Assembly (NCBI GenBank): GCA_025024175.1
Contig: QCXZ01000138.1
Location: 47,153,092 to 47,217,091 of the forward strand
Direction: 5' to 3'
Length of the DNA stretch: 64,000 nt
From: Rhyzopertha dominica
Lineage: Eukaryota > Arthropoda > Insecta > Coleoptera > Bostrichidae
The translations under genes were made by a program, and so were the position numbers. Shown here in pieces: positions 1-9,188 of the stretch. Numbering within the stretch: the stretch's first letter is position 1; each line of letters opens with the position of its first letter. A model generated the notes under the pieces. It was not told where the DNA came from and made no database searches. It saw only the letters and a program-made list of their open reading frames with translations.

Positions 1-469
1 CACCGGTGGCGGCGACTGTCTGCTAAACAATATAGCCTAAAATCTTATGCGGGAGCCCGTGCACATGTGCACGAAAGCGCCCTCCAGCACTAGCGCTATT
101 ATGAAATGTCCCTATATAGTTTTCTTAAGCAGTTGGTTTCCCGTTAGGAATGTCCGGGACACGGGGAAAGTTAAGCGGATTGTGGGATTACTGTTATGAG
201 AACAGTATTGCTTTTTTAATCGATAAGTGCTGTCCTGTCGAGGCAGATGTTGCGTCAATATCTCTCAGTTTCTACTCAAGCAGAAGGAATTTTCATTTCC
301 AGTTTATTTGTCGAACCTGGAAGACAAGCCAAGATGGCTGAATGGTGGGGTGTCGATCCAAATAATAAAATCTTATGTAGCATTCTTAAGACTTAATTTT
401 GTGCAGAGTTAAACACACCAACACATGATTCTGTACAATAATTAGACAGCTTATCACTGTATGTTCAAT
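1..469. other. unassigned sequence
   Basis: No recognisable gene, RNA or repeat boundary. The short open frames here have no recognisable motif. Confidence 0.4.
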
Positions 470-785
470 ACCAGTCGCAGGTCAGGCCAAGGCCAATTCC
501 TCGTTCATATTTCTTTATCGTAATGCACGTCATATTCCTTCATCCCACGATTTTCGGGGGCTTCTCGTTCGCTTCTTCCCGGTGGTTTCCAAGTGAATAT
601 TTGTTTCGGCCATCTTGTTTCTTCCATCTGTAGTATATGTCTTTTCAGTTCTGTCCATCGCCGTGTCTTTTGCTTTCATTTTACTCCTAATTTGATCATT
701 CTGGACCCGTTCCAATCTCGATGACCTCCATCTATTCATTACCAGCGCATTCATCTTCTTTTACCTTCTTCTCTTATGGTCTAGA
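470..785 (-). pseudogene. LINE 3'-terminal coding remnant (endonuclease-reverse transcriptase C-terminus)
   Basis: The minus-strand frame at 530-754 reads like the end of insect endonuclease-reverse-transcriptase LINE proteins. It has a segment RLERVQNDQIRSKM, then a basic stretch ending RSPRKSWDEGI. This resembles the family's usual order of a 'R-x-R-N-x-x-I-R' region, a histidine/arginine segment and a 'GRPRKSW-[ED]-G-I' tail. A stop falls right after DEGI, and related residues continue in the same frame towards 470. No reverse transcriptase domain lies upstream, so only the tail remains. The family match is by eye and the clade (RTE-like or other) cannot be decided. Confidence 0.4.
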
Positions 786-864
786 CTTCACATCCATATG
801 TGAGGACAGTTCTTCCGTCGCCTGTCTAATTTGTTTTCTTTTTTTAATTAAAATACATCGAGAT

Positions 865-1125
865 ATAATACTAGTTGAAGATCTAAATGGCAGGTTTAAT
901 GAACATAAACGCTGCATAAAGTCAGGTTTCTTCACCCACCCAGTAGTGGCCGAAAATCAGCATGAAATCGGCCACAATATTTTGTTTGACAATGTGCCAG
1001 TTATAGCAAAAGTCCCTTTTTTACAACCCCAAAATTCCGAGAAGCCATAGATATTTCCAAAGTTCCAAATAATCTAAATCGCATAGATGGTTATCATCTC
1101 TCCACTATTTGGTTCCTATTTTGCG
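865..1125 (+). pseudogene. Penelope-like element, C-terminal part of GIY-YIG endonuclease domain
   Basis: Two overlapping plus-strand frames give the downstream half of a PLE endonuclease. The first reads RFNEHKRCIKSG, then VVAENQHEIGHNILFD and VPVIAKV. After a frameshift near 1040 the second reads EAIDISKVPNNLNRIDGY and HLSTIW. The order (R-x-x-EHKR, AEH-like, GH-x-I-x-F, EAI-[DE]-I, NLNR-x-DG, IW) is that of PLE proteins between the GIY-YIG core and the C-terminus. The GIY and YIG motifs and the reverse transcriptase are absent. It is a second PLE coding remnant, on the opposite strand to the one at 6.4-6.9 kb. Confidence 0.6.
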
Positions 1126-1453
1126 ATCCAAATATCCCCAACCCCCTTGTAATGTCAGGTTATGTCATTTCCATTCTCTTTCCTTCTTAGGAATGAGGTT
1201 GTAGCCCTCGATCACAAATCGTTATTGCAACACATTTGTAGGTTTTCCTAGACCCAATGAAGTAAAATACTAGCAACAAAAACAATTTCTAATGTTTATT
1301 GTCTTATTTTCGCCATCTAAAGTTTTCCGCCAAATTCAAATATTGCTAGCAACGTCACTTGACCCGGCTAGAATGGGGAGTGTGGTGGGATCGCATTTCG
1401 CCACGGTAAACCTACCGTGATTTCGCGTTTGACTCATAGAAGAGACATCTGTT
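1126..1453. other. unassigned spacer
   Basis: No gene seen. A short perfect hairpin (CACGGTA/TACCGTG) lies near 1401-1420. Confidence 0.4.
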
Positions 1454-2008
1454 CAGTGTTGCCAACTTAGCGGATAAAATTCTCGCGCAACGGAAAAATA
1501 TACGTTTTAGCGGTTAGCGGATATTTTAACGGATTAAGAAAGTTTTTAATTAATATTAACTGTTTCACTTTAGCGTATAAATATGGGAAACTTAGATATG
1601 AAGTATCTCCAATCGATTTATTTATGCTAGGTGACCCGATGATTACTGTATTCCTCATTGCCTGGGAAATATTATATTTCCTGTTTTTTTTTACCTACCA
1701 ATCCAAAATTTTACCAACGTCTCACTAGTACTTGTGTGTTTCACGTTGCAGCTCAGACTGTCAGATGAGGCAGATATTATTATCTTAAACCAAGTAAAAA
1801 GCAAAGAAAGATATTTCTGGAAGGAACACGATGAGCTCGACAACAAAATTATTAACGTTATAGCATAATATGCAGGAAACTAATAATTATTTATGTAAAA
1901 TAAACAATAAATCCCCTTGTATTACAACAGATTACCCTGTTTTAAAAATTTTTAGCGGATTCGATGCTGCAATCTAGCGAATTTCTATCAGCCCCAGTGG
2001 CAACACTG
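1454..2008. mobile_element. hAT-like non-autonomous element (MITE), 555 bp
   Basis: The left end is CAGTGTTGCCAACTTAGCGG and the right end is GGCAACACTG, giving an imperfect inverted repeat whose outer ten bases (CAGTGTTGCC) match exactly. This terminus is typical of hAT elements. Just inside each end are GCGGAT/AGCGGATT-type repeats, plausible subterminal binding sites. No transposase frame lies inside. An 8-bp target duplication is not visible. Instead both flanks carry ATCTGT in inverse orientation, so the inverted repeat may extend further or the flanks have changed. Confidence 0.55.
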
Positions 2009-3755
2009 TACAGATAGACAGATGGTCTGTTTGTTTACATTTGCGTTTGGCTTGGTTTTGCGAGCAGGATTTATATTTTATATTTTAGCCTCTATTTTCT
2101 TTAACAAAAGCGACTTGCTGTTAGTGCTGCACCTACTGCATTACACCACAATTTTGAACGCGTTTTGAACGATATAATCGTGATCGATAAACAAAAGCAA
2201 AAAAACACACGAAGGTTACCGAGAGGTTATGAATGACGCTCTTCGTCCGTTCGTCGGCAGTTGACAGCGAAAAACACGCATAGGCGACTGGAACGCTGAA
2301 AATTATTGTGCCCTGGCAACAACACAGCTGCTGCCAATCACAAGCGGCAGGGTCAACCTACGTCACACATTCAAATATTTAAACTTTACAATTTTTTACG
2401 TTTATCTAAGCGATTTGGAAAAAAGATGAATAAACAGGGGTCTATTATTTTTATGTAGATTCATATTCTGCAATAAAATAAAATATGGTCTACAACCACA
2501 TTTGATTCAGCTCAGACGTGGTTCTCACGTTAGTTTTGTACCATATTCCATACCTGTACTGCTGTGTCCAAGATACGCGTCTGCTTAGTTAAGGAGAATT
2601 TCAATATTATAACGCTACAGATACAATGCCGCAATACTAATAATAGGCGTCGAAAAATATTAAGGGTCATCAGTACCTGTGCGAAATGCAGTGTTTATCA
2701 AATGACTCTTTTTAAAAACAGTGTTCAATGTCATCGTGCCTCTCAAAAGTCACGGAGAAAGAAACTTCTCTTCCTGAAGATCATTGCACTCAAAATATGA
2801 TGCCGGCTTTATCCATCATAACGATATTTCTTACGCTTGCAGCTACCAACCCGTTAAAAAAAATAAAGCGAAATTTAGGCATCGTCGACGCCATTATACG
2901 GTGGTGCCTTCGCCTCGATTGAGTTACCCCGTGTGATTTATTGTTGTCGCTTAACGCCCTTGATATTAAAATGGTGTCTAATATGCGTTGCAGTTCGTTT
3001 TATCATGCATAATTTATGAAATATTGGCGTAATATCGGTCTGATCGAAAGCAACAGTCTTGAGCAGGTCGTGTTATGGCTCTATTCATCTGGGCTTAGGA
3101 GATAACGGGTGGAGCACCGACAAACACTTATCATCTTGTGTCGCTTTTAAAGCGTTGAAAGTAGATTCAGCGGAGTTTTTTTTGATATACAACTTGAACT
3201 TCTGAATTAAAGAATTTTAGCCAACTTAAATAAAATGCAATATTACAATAATATAGTCTATTCCAAATTCAACAAAAAGTGTTACTTACATTCTGTTAAA
3301 CAAAAAAAAGAAAACGTAATAGGTAGCTCCAAAAGCTATCAAAGGTTATTTGGTGCTTTAAATTAAATTTACTAAGAAATTAAAAAACTCCGATGCGCTA
3401 TGGGCTACATGAAATAGACAAGTATGGCTGTCCTATTAGACATGTTGTAGTTAATGGTTAAATTTAATCCTACGCGAAGTTTAGAATGCTGATAACTTTT
3501 TTGCAATTAAGAGTACACTAGAGTTGACCAATAGAGTTGACCAATAAACCTAAATGTTTTAAAATAGATACCAACATATTATTAACTTCTTCCTTTTGAC
3601 GTGAACAATTTGTTTCCTTTAATTCCTCCACAAGCCCTTTTATATACTTTAAGTAAGCGGCTACTTCAAAATTGTAATTTATCGTTATTTTTGTCGTTAA
3701 CAAAATTTGTATTACAATTTTCTCCTTTAGCGGAACTATTCATTGTTGATTTAGA
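2009..3755. other. unassigned sequence
   Basis: No gene recognised. 2,100-2,360 is somewhat GC-richer, with hAT-like CCTGGCAAC words but no paired terminus found. The small frames at 2564-2922 show no family motif. Confidence 0.35.
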
Positions 3756-3756
3756 A

Positions 3757-3783
3757 AGAGAGATAGAGAGAGAGAGAGAGAGA
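3757..3783. repeat. (GA)n microsatellite
   Basis: Alternating GA/AG tract with one interrupting T near its 5' end. Confidence 0.95.
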
Positions 3784-5139
3784 CGTTTTGTGCCTTTTTC
3801 AAGGAAGCAAAATTGCTTACATTTGTAAACTAGTTACATGATTCTATATTTTTTATGAAACAGAAGTTAATAATAAAATGCTTTTGAAAGTTTCAGAAAA
3901 CCAAATGTTCAGACAGTATTATCCCAAATTTTTCTGTTCACCCTCACACATATAAAATGGCCGGTTTCGTTTTCTTTTTCACTAACTTTTTGAAATTTCT
4001 CTTTCGTTGAAGATCTACGAAAAAGAACTGGATGGAATTCTCCAAATTACTTCTAGTAACAGTTTTCTAAATTACATAGCAGAAAAAATTGTAATTTAAA
4101 AACCTGACAAATTTTACTTTAACAGCATCACTTGTGATAAAAAAAGTTAAAATTTGCTACCCCTTTAGGTTTGCTAGTCAAGTCTCTTTGTAAATATTAT
4201 TTCCATACCAGGTCATAAATTTGCCTTTTCTACTCTAGGCAGCTTCTGTTCCCGGTTCAATCGCAATAAATATAGAATATTATAAATAAAATTATGTTTA
4301 TATAGAACCAAAGAAAAAATCCCTTCTAACTAGACGCAATCAACGTTTAAAATAATGCTTTAACAAGTAATTATAAGTCACAGGCATTTTAACTTCAAAT
4401 GCTTCGTTATTATTTAAACATATTTCTACACTAAACTATTTCAAAAGTATATATTCTTGTAACAAATCAAAAATTAATTACTTAGAAATATACATTCTAA
4501 GTGATCCTTGTAATTTTAGCTTTCCCATTTTAAATTATTTAAGTATTCGGACGCATATTTTCTATGTTGCTGGTTTTCAAGTTTGTTTTAATTTTTAGTC
4601 AAGATTGCTTGTTTAGATTCATTGTATTAACTTATTTGACGTCATAATTTCTTACTTTTGTATCCCTTAGCACCGATGATGGGTTATTAGCCTAAAAATT
4701 GGTTTTAAATTTAGCAAGGTTTGTTTTCCAAGAAAAGATATTTCAGGAAGACGAGGAGAAAAAAGTCATCAGCAACCATTTCGAATATTTTTAACCACCC
4801 AGTTATGTTTTCAATAACGACTGAAAGTAAAATGAAAAGTGTATATGTAAGTATATAGCACAAAATGAAATCTAGTTTAGTTTACATCAACCCAGGATGT
4901 AACGCATCTAAAGGTCGACGACTTTCTTACTGGTCTGTGCTGAATTATCTTGGGGGAACCGATTTTCTTCCCATATTAAGTTTTTGCTTGCCTTACCACA
5001 TCCCTGCATAAATTATTCATACACAGCGATGCAATACGCTGTTATCATTCTTACCTACACGATTTTTTGCCTCGCATGCAGATTTCAACGGGGCATTCAT
5101 TTCGCTTTACATAATGTACATGCGCCCCCTCATCACCAT
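3784..5139. other. unassigned AT-rich sequence
   Basis: Low-complexity AT-rich DNA without coding-like frames or paired termini that I could see. Confidence 0.4.
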
Positions 5140-5425
5140 ATTTTTGCAGGAGGGCGCATTTGCAGTATTCCTCGGGGACGATCGGGTCATGTTAATTTGA
5201 TAGCCTCGCGGAGCCGCAGAACGGGAAACCAGGCATAAAGGGATTCTTCGGATGAATGCCCCACTTTCCCGATCCCAGTCTATGGAACAATGGGCTCCTG
5301 ACGTCGTATAATGATTGAGGAAAGGGACCTTAACGCGGACGCCCCGCCAGGGATGTGTTTTGACGTTGAGGCCCGCTCGGAAAACTAATCTAGCACTCTC
5401 TTCCAATTTTTAATTAACTCGAGAA
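5140..5425. other. GC-rich island 1
   Basis: Base composition changes sharply to GC-rich, non-repetitive sequence, ending at an AATTAACTCGAG segment. It lacks splice-bounded coding frames; the minus frame at 5107-5406 has no recognised domain. It is one of about a dozen similar islands in the window. A preserved regulatory element is an inference from composition only. Confidence 0.35.
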
Positions 5426-5547
5426 CGAGGTTTCATTGTCTTATCGGTTTCCGCGTCTGGGGGCAATTATAGGGAGACGTCTGTAGAAATGGCTGGTTGC
5501 AAAGCGGCTAAAGGTGACGGGTCCTTTTAATTATGGGCCAGATCAAG

Positions 5548-5561
5548 GCTCAAATCCCAAA
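5548..5561. repeat. target-site duplication, left copy
   Basis: GCTCAAATCCCAAA occurs here and again at 6019-6032, directly bounding the palindromic PLE insertion. The 14-base match is perfect. Confidence 0.85.
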
Positions 5562-5625
5562 TATGTTGAAACGAAGAAAAACCAGTCATGAACTGAACAC
5601 AAATTTATTGATAGAAATCCTAATA

Positions 5626-5684
5626 AACGCTACATATATATATATGTTTCGGCCTTGTTAAACAAAGACCATCTTCAGGCATAT
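5626..5684 (-). ncRNA. hammerhead-ribozyme-like motif (left arm)
   Basis: Minus strand: CTGAAGA at 5678-5672, stem II GGTCTT/AAGGCC with loop TGTTTAAC, then GAAAC, a long stem III from the self-complementary TA tract (ACATATAT/ATATATGT), cleavage triplet GTA at 5633-5631, and a stem I of about 4 bp (ATGC/GCGT). One extra T sits between the core adenosine and stem II, so activity is uncertain. Confidence 0.55.
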
Positions 5685-5857
5685 AATAAGTAGGTTATAT
5701 ATAAAAGAGATAGCTATCTCTCATCCGCGTACGTCCGCACCACTATTTTATCCACCAAAATGTGATTTGTAATGTAATCCACATCATCTATAATGTTATT
5801 ATTTGTTTTCGCTTTTTAATATGTTATTTGTTCACTTTTATATATAACCTACTTATT

Positions 5858-5916
5858 ATATGCCTGAAGATGGTCTTTGTTTAACAAGGCCGAAACATAT
5901 ATATATATGTAGCGTT
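5858..5916 (+). ncRNA. hammerhead-ribozyme-like motif (right arm)
   Basis: Mirror copy of the left-arm motif: CTGAAGA at 5864-5870, stem II closing at 5890, GAAAC at 5892-5896, TA-rich stem III, GTA at 5909-5911, stem I ATGC/GCGT. It has the same extra T after the core as the left arm. Confidence 0.55.
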
Positions 5917-6018
5917 TATTAGGATTTCTATCAATAAATTTGTGTTCAGTTCATGACTGGTTTTTCTTCGTTTCAACATATTTAAAAAACTGAACTCCGA
6001 CGATGGACATAAATTGTT

Positions 6019-6032
6019 GCTCAAATCCCAAA
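6019..6032. repeat. target-site duplication, right copy
   Basis: Perfect second copy of GCTCAAATCCCAAA (5548-5561). Confidence 0.85.
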
Positions 6033-6124
6033 CTGAACGGATTACTGGCGTTCAACCTGAGTCTTCTATCCCCTGCAGATATTTAAGTTCATAGCAAGCG
6101 AAAATTTAGGCAAAGTGAACTTAA

Positions 6125-6420
6125 AACTGTACACGAGGGTTAATGTGAATAATATTTTCTCGGAAAGATCGCTGTCTCTTCAATAACACTGACAAAAAGT
6201 TATAAGTCTGACGTTTCGATTACACCTGTAATCTTTGTCAAAGACCAAGAACCTCAAAATTTGTCTGACACAAGTTCAAACAAAATTTTGAAAGTAAATA
6301 AACAAATCAGCAAGGACGCGAGACGTCATAGAAACAACGTCCCCACCTAGTAGAAAAGAACCTGACGACGAAAAAGGAATTACTTACCTACTAGATATAC
6401 ACGAACTACTTGATAAAAGA
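6125..6420 (-). mobile_element. PLE 3' untranslated/terminal region with degenerate hammerhead
   Basis: Downstream (minus strand) of the PLE endonuclease frame. A perfect hairpin GATTAC-AGGT-GTAATC is followed by GAAACGTC at about 6238-6211, as in hammerhead motifs, but the 5' core reads TTGACAAA instead of CTGANGA. The same sequence recurs on the plus strand at 30.29-30.41 kb. A segment TCTATGACGTCTCGCGTCC (near 6315-6340) recurs at 29.22-29.24 kb. The shared changes suggest they belong to this PLE family and are not random decay of one copy. Confidence 0.55.
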
Positions 6421-6877
6421 TAACTACAAAATAGCCTTCCAAATGTCATCTAACTCGTAATTGCCACAATCCCTATTAAAATTATTAGTATTCCTACAAA
6501 TTTCTATAGCGTCTTTTATTAGACATCTGTGATAATATTTTTCTCTATGTAAAATTTGTGTTTTATCAAAGTTAATCATGTGTTTAGTCAAATATGAGTG
6601 TTCAGCTACGGAAGATTTATCTATCTGTTGCAACCTAGTAGCACGTATGTGTTCTTTCAAACGCGTACATACTTTTCTTTTAATTTGACCTATGTAACAC
6701 TTGCCACAAGAACAAGTAATTTTGTAAACACCTTCACTCTTTAAATGTACTTTATTTTAGTAGAACTTTGTCTAAATTATTTTATGTACTATCGACAACT
6801 AAAATATCGTGTTTTCTAAGCATCCTTTTTAATTTTCCCGAAATGCCTTGTACATAAGGCAAAGTCAACTTCAATTT
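6421..6877 (-). pseudogene. Penelope-like element, RT/endonuclease linker plus GIY-YIG endonuclease
   Basis: Reading the minus strand from the mariner junction: LTLPYVQGISGKIKRMLRK (the PLE linker after the reverse transcriptase), a one-base frameshift with a stop near 6755, then GVYKITCSCGKCYIGQ (GIY-YIG motif as GVY...YIG with its cysteines) starting at 6732. Next come RLKEHIRATR, SSVAEHSYLTKH, DAIEICRN, NFNRDCGNYELDDIW and a stop at 6421-6423. All of these are in the order expected for PLE proteins, so the endonuclease part is almost complete. The reverse transcriptase side is cut by the mariner insertion at 6877/8210; a short continuation with SARQNQINSQPGQS lies beyond it (about 8212-8255, minus). 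Confidence 0.75.
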
Positions 6878-6878
6878 A

Positions 6879-6910
6879 CGAGGCATGTTTTTTAAGTAAG
6901 TACCGTTTTG
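6879..6910 (+). repeat. mariner left terminal inverted repeat
   Basis: 32 bp, exact reverse complement of 8178-8209; begins directly after the TA target. Confidence 0.95.
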
Positions 6911-6976
6911 GAATTAAAAAAATACGTGCAAAGATATCGCAATAATTTTATCTTACATGAAAGCCTGTACCTTAAT

Positions 6977-8047
6977 CTACTTTTCTACATAATTTCCGTG
7001 AATATTGAGGCACTTGTCATAACGTGGCACCAGTTTTTGAATACATCCTCATAAAATTCTGCCGCCTAACTTGTTAACCACTGTATCACAAATGTTTCGA
7101 CTTCGTTATCGTCTTGAAGACGCTGACCACCCAGGTGTTTCTTCAAGTGCAGGAACAAATGGTAGTCGCTGGGCGCCAGATCAGGGCTGTATGGAGGATG
7201 ATCTAGAGTTTGCCATTTAAAAGATTTGATGAGATCTTTGGTCCGATTAGCCAAATGTGGACGGGCATTGGTCATGCAGCAAAACGATACCCTTACTCAA
7301 CTTGCTACGTCTTTTGTTCTGGATTGCACGACGCAGATTGTTCAATGTCTTACAATAAGACGCTGCATTGATTGTCTCATTACGAGGCAGAAACTCCACT
7401 AGCAATACTCCTTTTCTGTCCCAAAAAACTGTGCACATGATTTTCCGGGCAGAAATTGTTTGCTTAAACTTCACTTTTTTGGGTGATGACGAATGTCGCC
7501 ATTCCATGGATTGTTGTTTCGATTCTGGTGTGACGTAGGCCACTTATGTTTCGTCACCAGTAACAATTTGGTCTAAAAAATCATCACCTTTATTGTGGTA
7601 CCGCTCAAGGAACGTCAATGCACTGCCTAAACGTTGGGTTTTGTGCAAATCCGTCAACATTTTTGGAACCCAACGTGAACACAATTTCCGGTAATTCAAG
7701 TTCTCGGTCACAATGCGATACAAAACACTACGAGAATATTGAGGAAAGCAGTCGCATAATGATGAAATTGTAAAGCGTCTGTTTTCTCTCACCTTTTCGT
7801 TCACTTCCTGCACCAAATCTTCATTAACGACCGAAGGACGCCCACTCCGTTCTTCATCATGCACATTTGTGCGGCCATCTTTAAATGCTCTCACCCATTT
7901 CCTTACCATTCCATCACTCATAATGTTTTGTCCGTAAACTTCACAGATCTCACGATGAATATCGATCGGTTTTACGCCTTTAGCACTAAGAAATCGTATA
8001 ACAGCCCATACTTCACAGTCGGCGGGACTCACGATTGTCGGATGCAT
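6977..8047 (-). pseudogene. mariner transposase (D,D34D), inactivated
   Basis: It would cut and paste the element by binding the terminal repeats and using a DDE/D-type RNase H-fold active site. The start is taken as ATG at 8047, since the frame upstream has only a GTG. The N-terminal helix-turn-helix part includes IREICEVYGQ-like and VRKWVRAFKDGRTNV. WVPKML precedes the first catalytic D in VTGDET. The second D is in HDN, and the third follows 34 residues later in YSPDLAPSDYHLF. Breaks seen: TAA at 7544-7546 where family members have tryptophan after GDET, one extra base near 7270 right after the second D, TAG at 7066-7068, and a lost base near 7045. After the last shift the frame ends with NIHGNYVEK and TAG at 6977-6979. 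The catalytic residues survive, but the reading frame does not. Confidence 0.92.
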
Positions 8048-8177
8048 CTTAAACACTCAGTAAACAACGTATACAATGAAGAATCAAACTGTAATGGCGT
8101 CAGTGCGTAGACAAGAGATGTAGGTAACCGGCGCGCATGCGCGGAACGCCGACCGTAGCGCTGCGGCGGCGGAATCG

Positions 8178-8209
8178 CAAAACGGTACTTACTTAAAAAA
8201 CATGCCTCG
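8178..8209 (-). repeat. mariner right terminal inverted repeat
   Basis: 32 bp, exact reverse complement of 6879-6910; followed by the second TA. Confidence 0.95.
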
Positions 8210-8255
8210 TACTTTGTCCTGGCTGAGAATTTATTTGATTTTGACGAGCACTTTT

Positions 8256-9115
8256 ACAAAAAAAAACTGACCAAATATTCTTACTGCTAAGTCCTGTATA
8301 GCCATAGTTTTGATTTTTGGTAGAAAAAAAGAGTACGTCTGCAATAATATCAGTATTCCAGGTCAGTAGTCAAATTTTGTACAAATGAGGCAACAACTGG
8401 ATACTAATTTACCATTCAAAAGTCACACTAGATATTGTTGCCAGAAAGCTTACATGAAAATATCTTTTAAAAAATTCAAATGCAACCAAATAGACTTTTT
8501 TGTTAGTTGTTATGGCTTGATAAGCAATTGAGCAGGAGGAATTTGAAAACCGAAAATTTATATCTTTCGGATATTTTTTCTTTGAAATAAAATTAGGTTA
8601 TATGAAAAATAGTGACACGTTTACTTACAGATTACAACTTCTTAGATTTGGTTGGATCGGTGATTTACCAGCAGCGATGGACATTTTGAGTGGCATTGAT
8701 ATTTTTGTGTCATAGTAAATGTAATATTGTTAGGTTTTTTGTACTATTAGTTTGTTGTTGTCTCTTTTCTATCGTTTGATTTTTTAATATATTATAAGCA
8801 GTTTATTGAGCATTACATAGTGCGTCTTCTATTTTATATTGCTAACTTGAAAAGCTTTCTCATTAGCAACAGTAAGCAGTAGTAATGCTAATACTTATAC
8901 ATATAATACAAGAACAGATGTAATATATAGAATGAAAGTTGTTATTCGATAACTGGTTCATAGTTTTTTCTTACTATAACGGTTACGTACTTCATAATAT
9001 CTTTAATGAAATCTCTGTGGCCATATTTGTTACAGAAATTTACCGCGAGATTCTAGCACGCCGTCCAGCCTTAGGTGATCGCCCTGTATATGCCAGTTTG
9101 ACCTATTTGAATAGG
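8256..9115. other. unassigned AT-rich sequence
   Basis: It may contain further decayed PLE sequence next to the mariner, but I could not assign motifs. No other gene seen. Confidence 0.35.
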
Positions 9116-9188
9116 ACTTTGAGAGTGCAGTGGTTAGCAAATTTGCCTAGCAGTCAGAAAGGTCCCGGGTTCAATTCCCGGTCAAAGC
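9116..9188 (+). repeat. tRNA-like sequence (SINE head or tRNA pseudogene)
   Basis: A 73-nt span with a 6/7-bp acceptor pairing (ACTTTGA/TCAAAGC), an A-box-like TGCAGTGGTTAGCA with a 3-bp D stem, and a perfect 5-bp T stem and loop CCGGG-TTCAATT-CCCGG containing the B box GGTTCAATTCC. The anticodon arm does not form a regular 5-bp stem with a 7-base loop, so no anticodon can be named. A functional tRNA is unlikely; a tRNA-derived SINE head or a decayed tRNA fits better. Confidence 0.5.

Larger units (their letters stand above)
5562..6018. mobile_element. PLE-derived insertion with long inverted terminal repeats and opposed hammerhead motifs
   Basis: A 457-bp insertion between perfect 14-bp direct repeats. 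Two arms of about 140 bp (about 5562-5705 and about 5840-5983) are near-perfect inverted copies. Each arm holds a hammerhead-like core (CTGAAGA ... GAAAC ... GTA) pointing outwards to a TA-rich stem. The unpaired middle (5706-5839) is AT-rich with no frame. An unpaired 3' extension (5984-6018) follows the right arm. Hammerhead motifs in terminal repeats and target duplications of variable length are known for Penelope-like elements, so I read it as a non-autonomous or 5'-rearranged PLE copy. It lies just beside the PLE remnant at 6.2-6.9 kb. Confidence 0.75.
6879..8209 (-). mobile_element. mariner element, full length, 1331 bp
   Basis: Bounded by TA at 6877-6878 and 8210-8211 and by 32-bp perfect terminal inverted repeats (6879-6910 and 8178-8209, outer bases CGAGGCATGTTTTTTAAGTA). 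It holds one transposase frame on the minus strand, broken in several places. Length, TA duplication and a D,D34D transposase place it in the mariner family. It sits inside the PLE remnant. Perfect termini with a decayed gene suggest a moderately recent arrival that was later mutated or was mobilised in trans. Confidence 0.95.

Noticed and set aside
4240..4262. CCCGGTTCAATCGC as a tRNA B box
   Set aside because: No acceptor, D or anticodon arm can be built around it.
5107..5406. 99-codon minus-strand frame in GC-rich island 1
   Set aside because: No motif, no splice context, and the frame length is explained by the local rise in GC.
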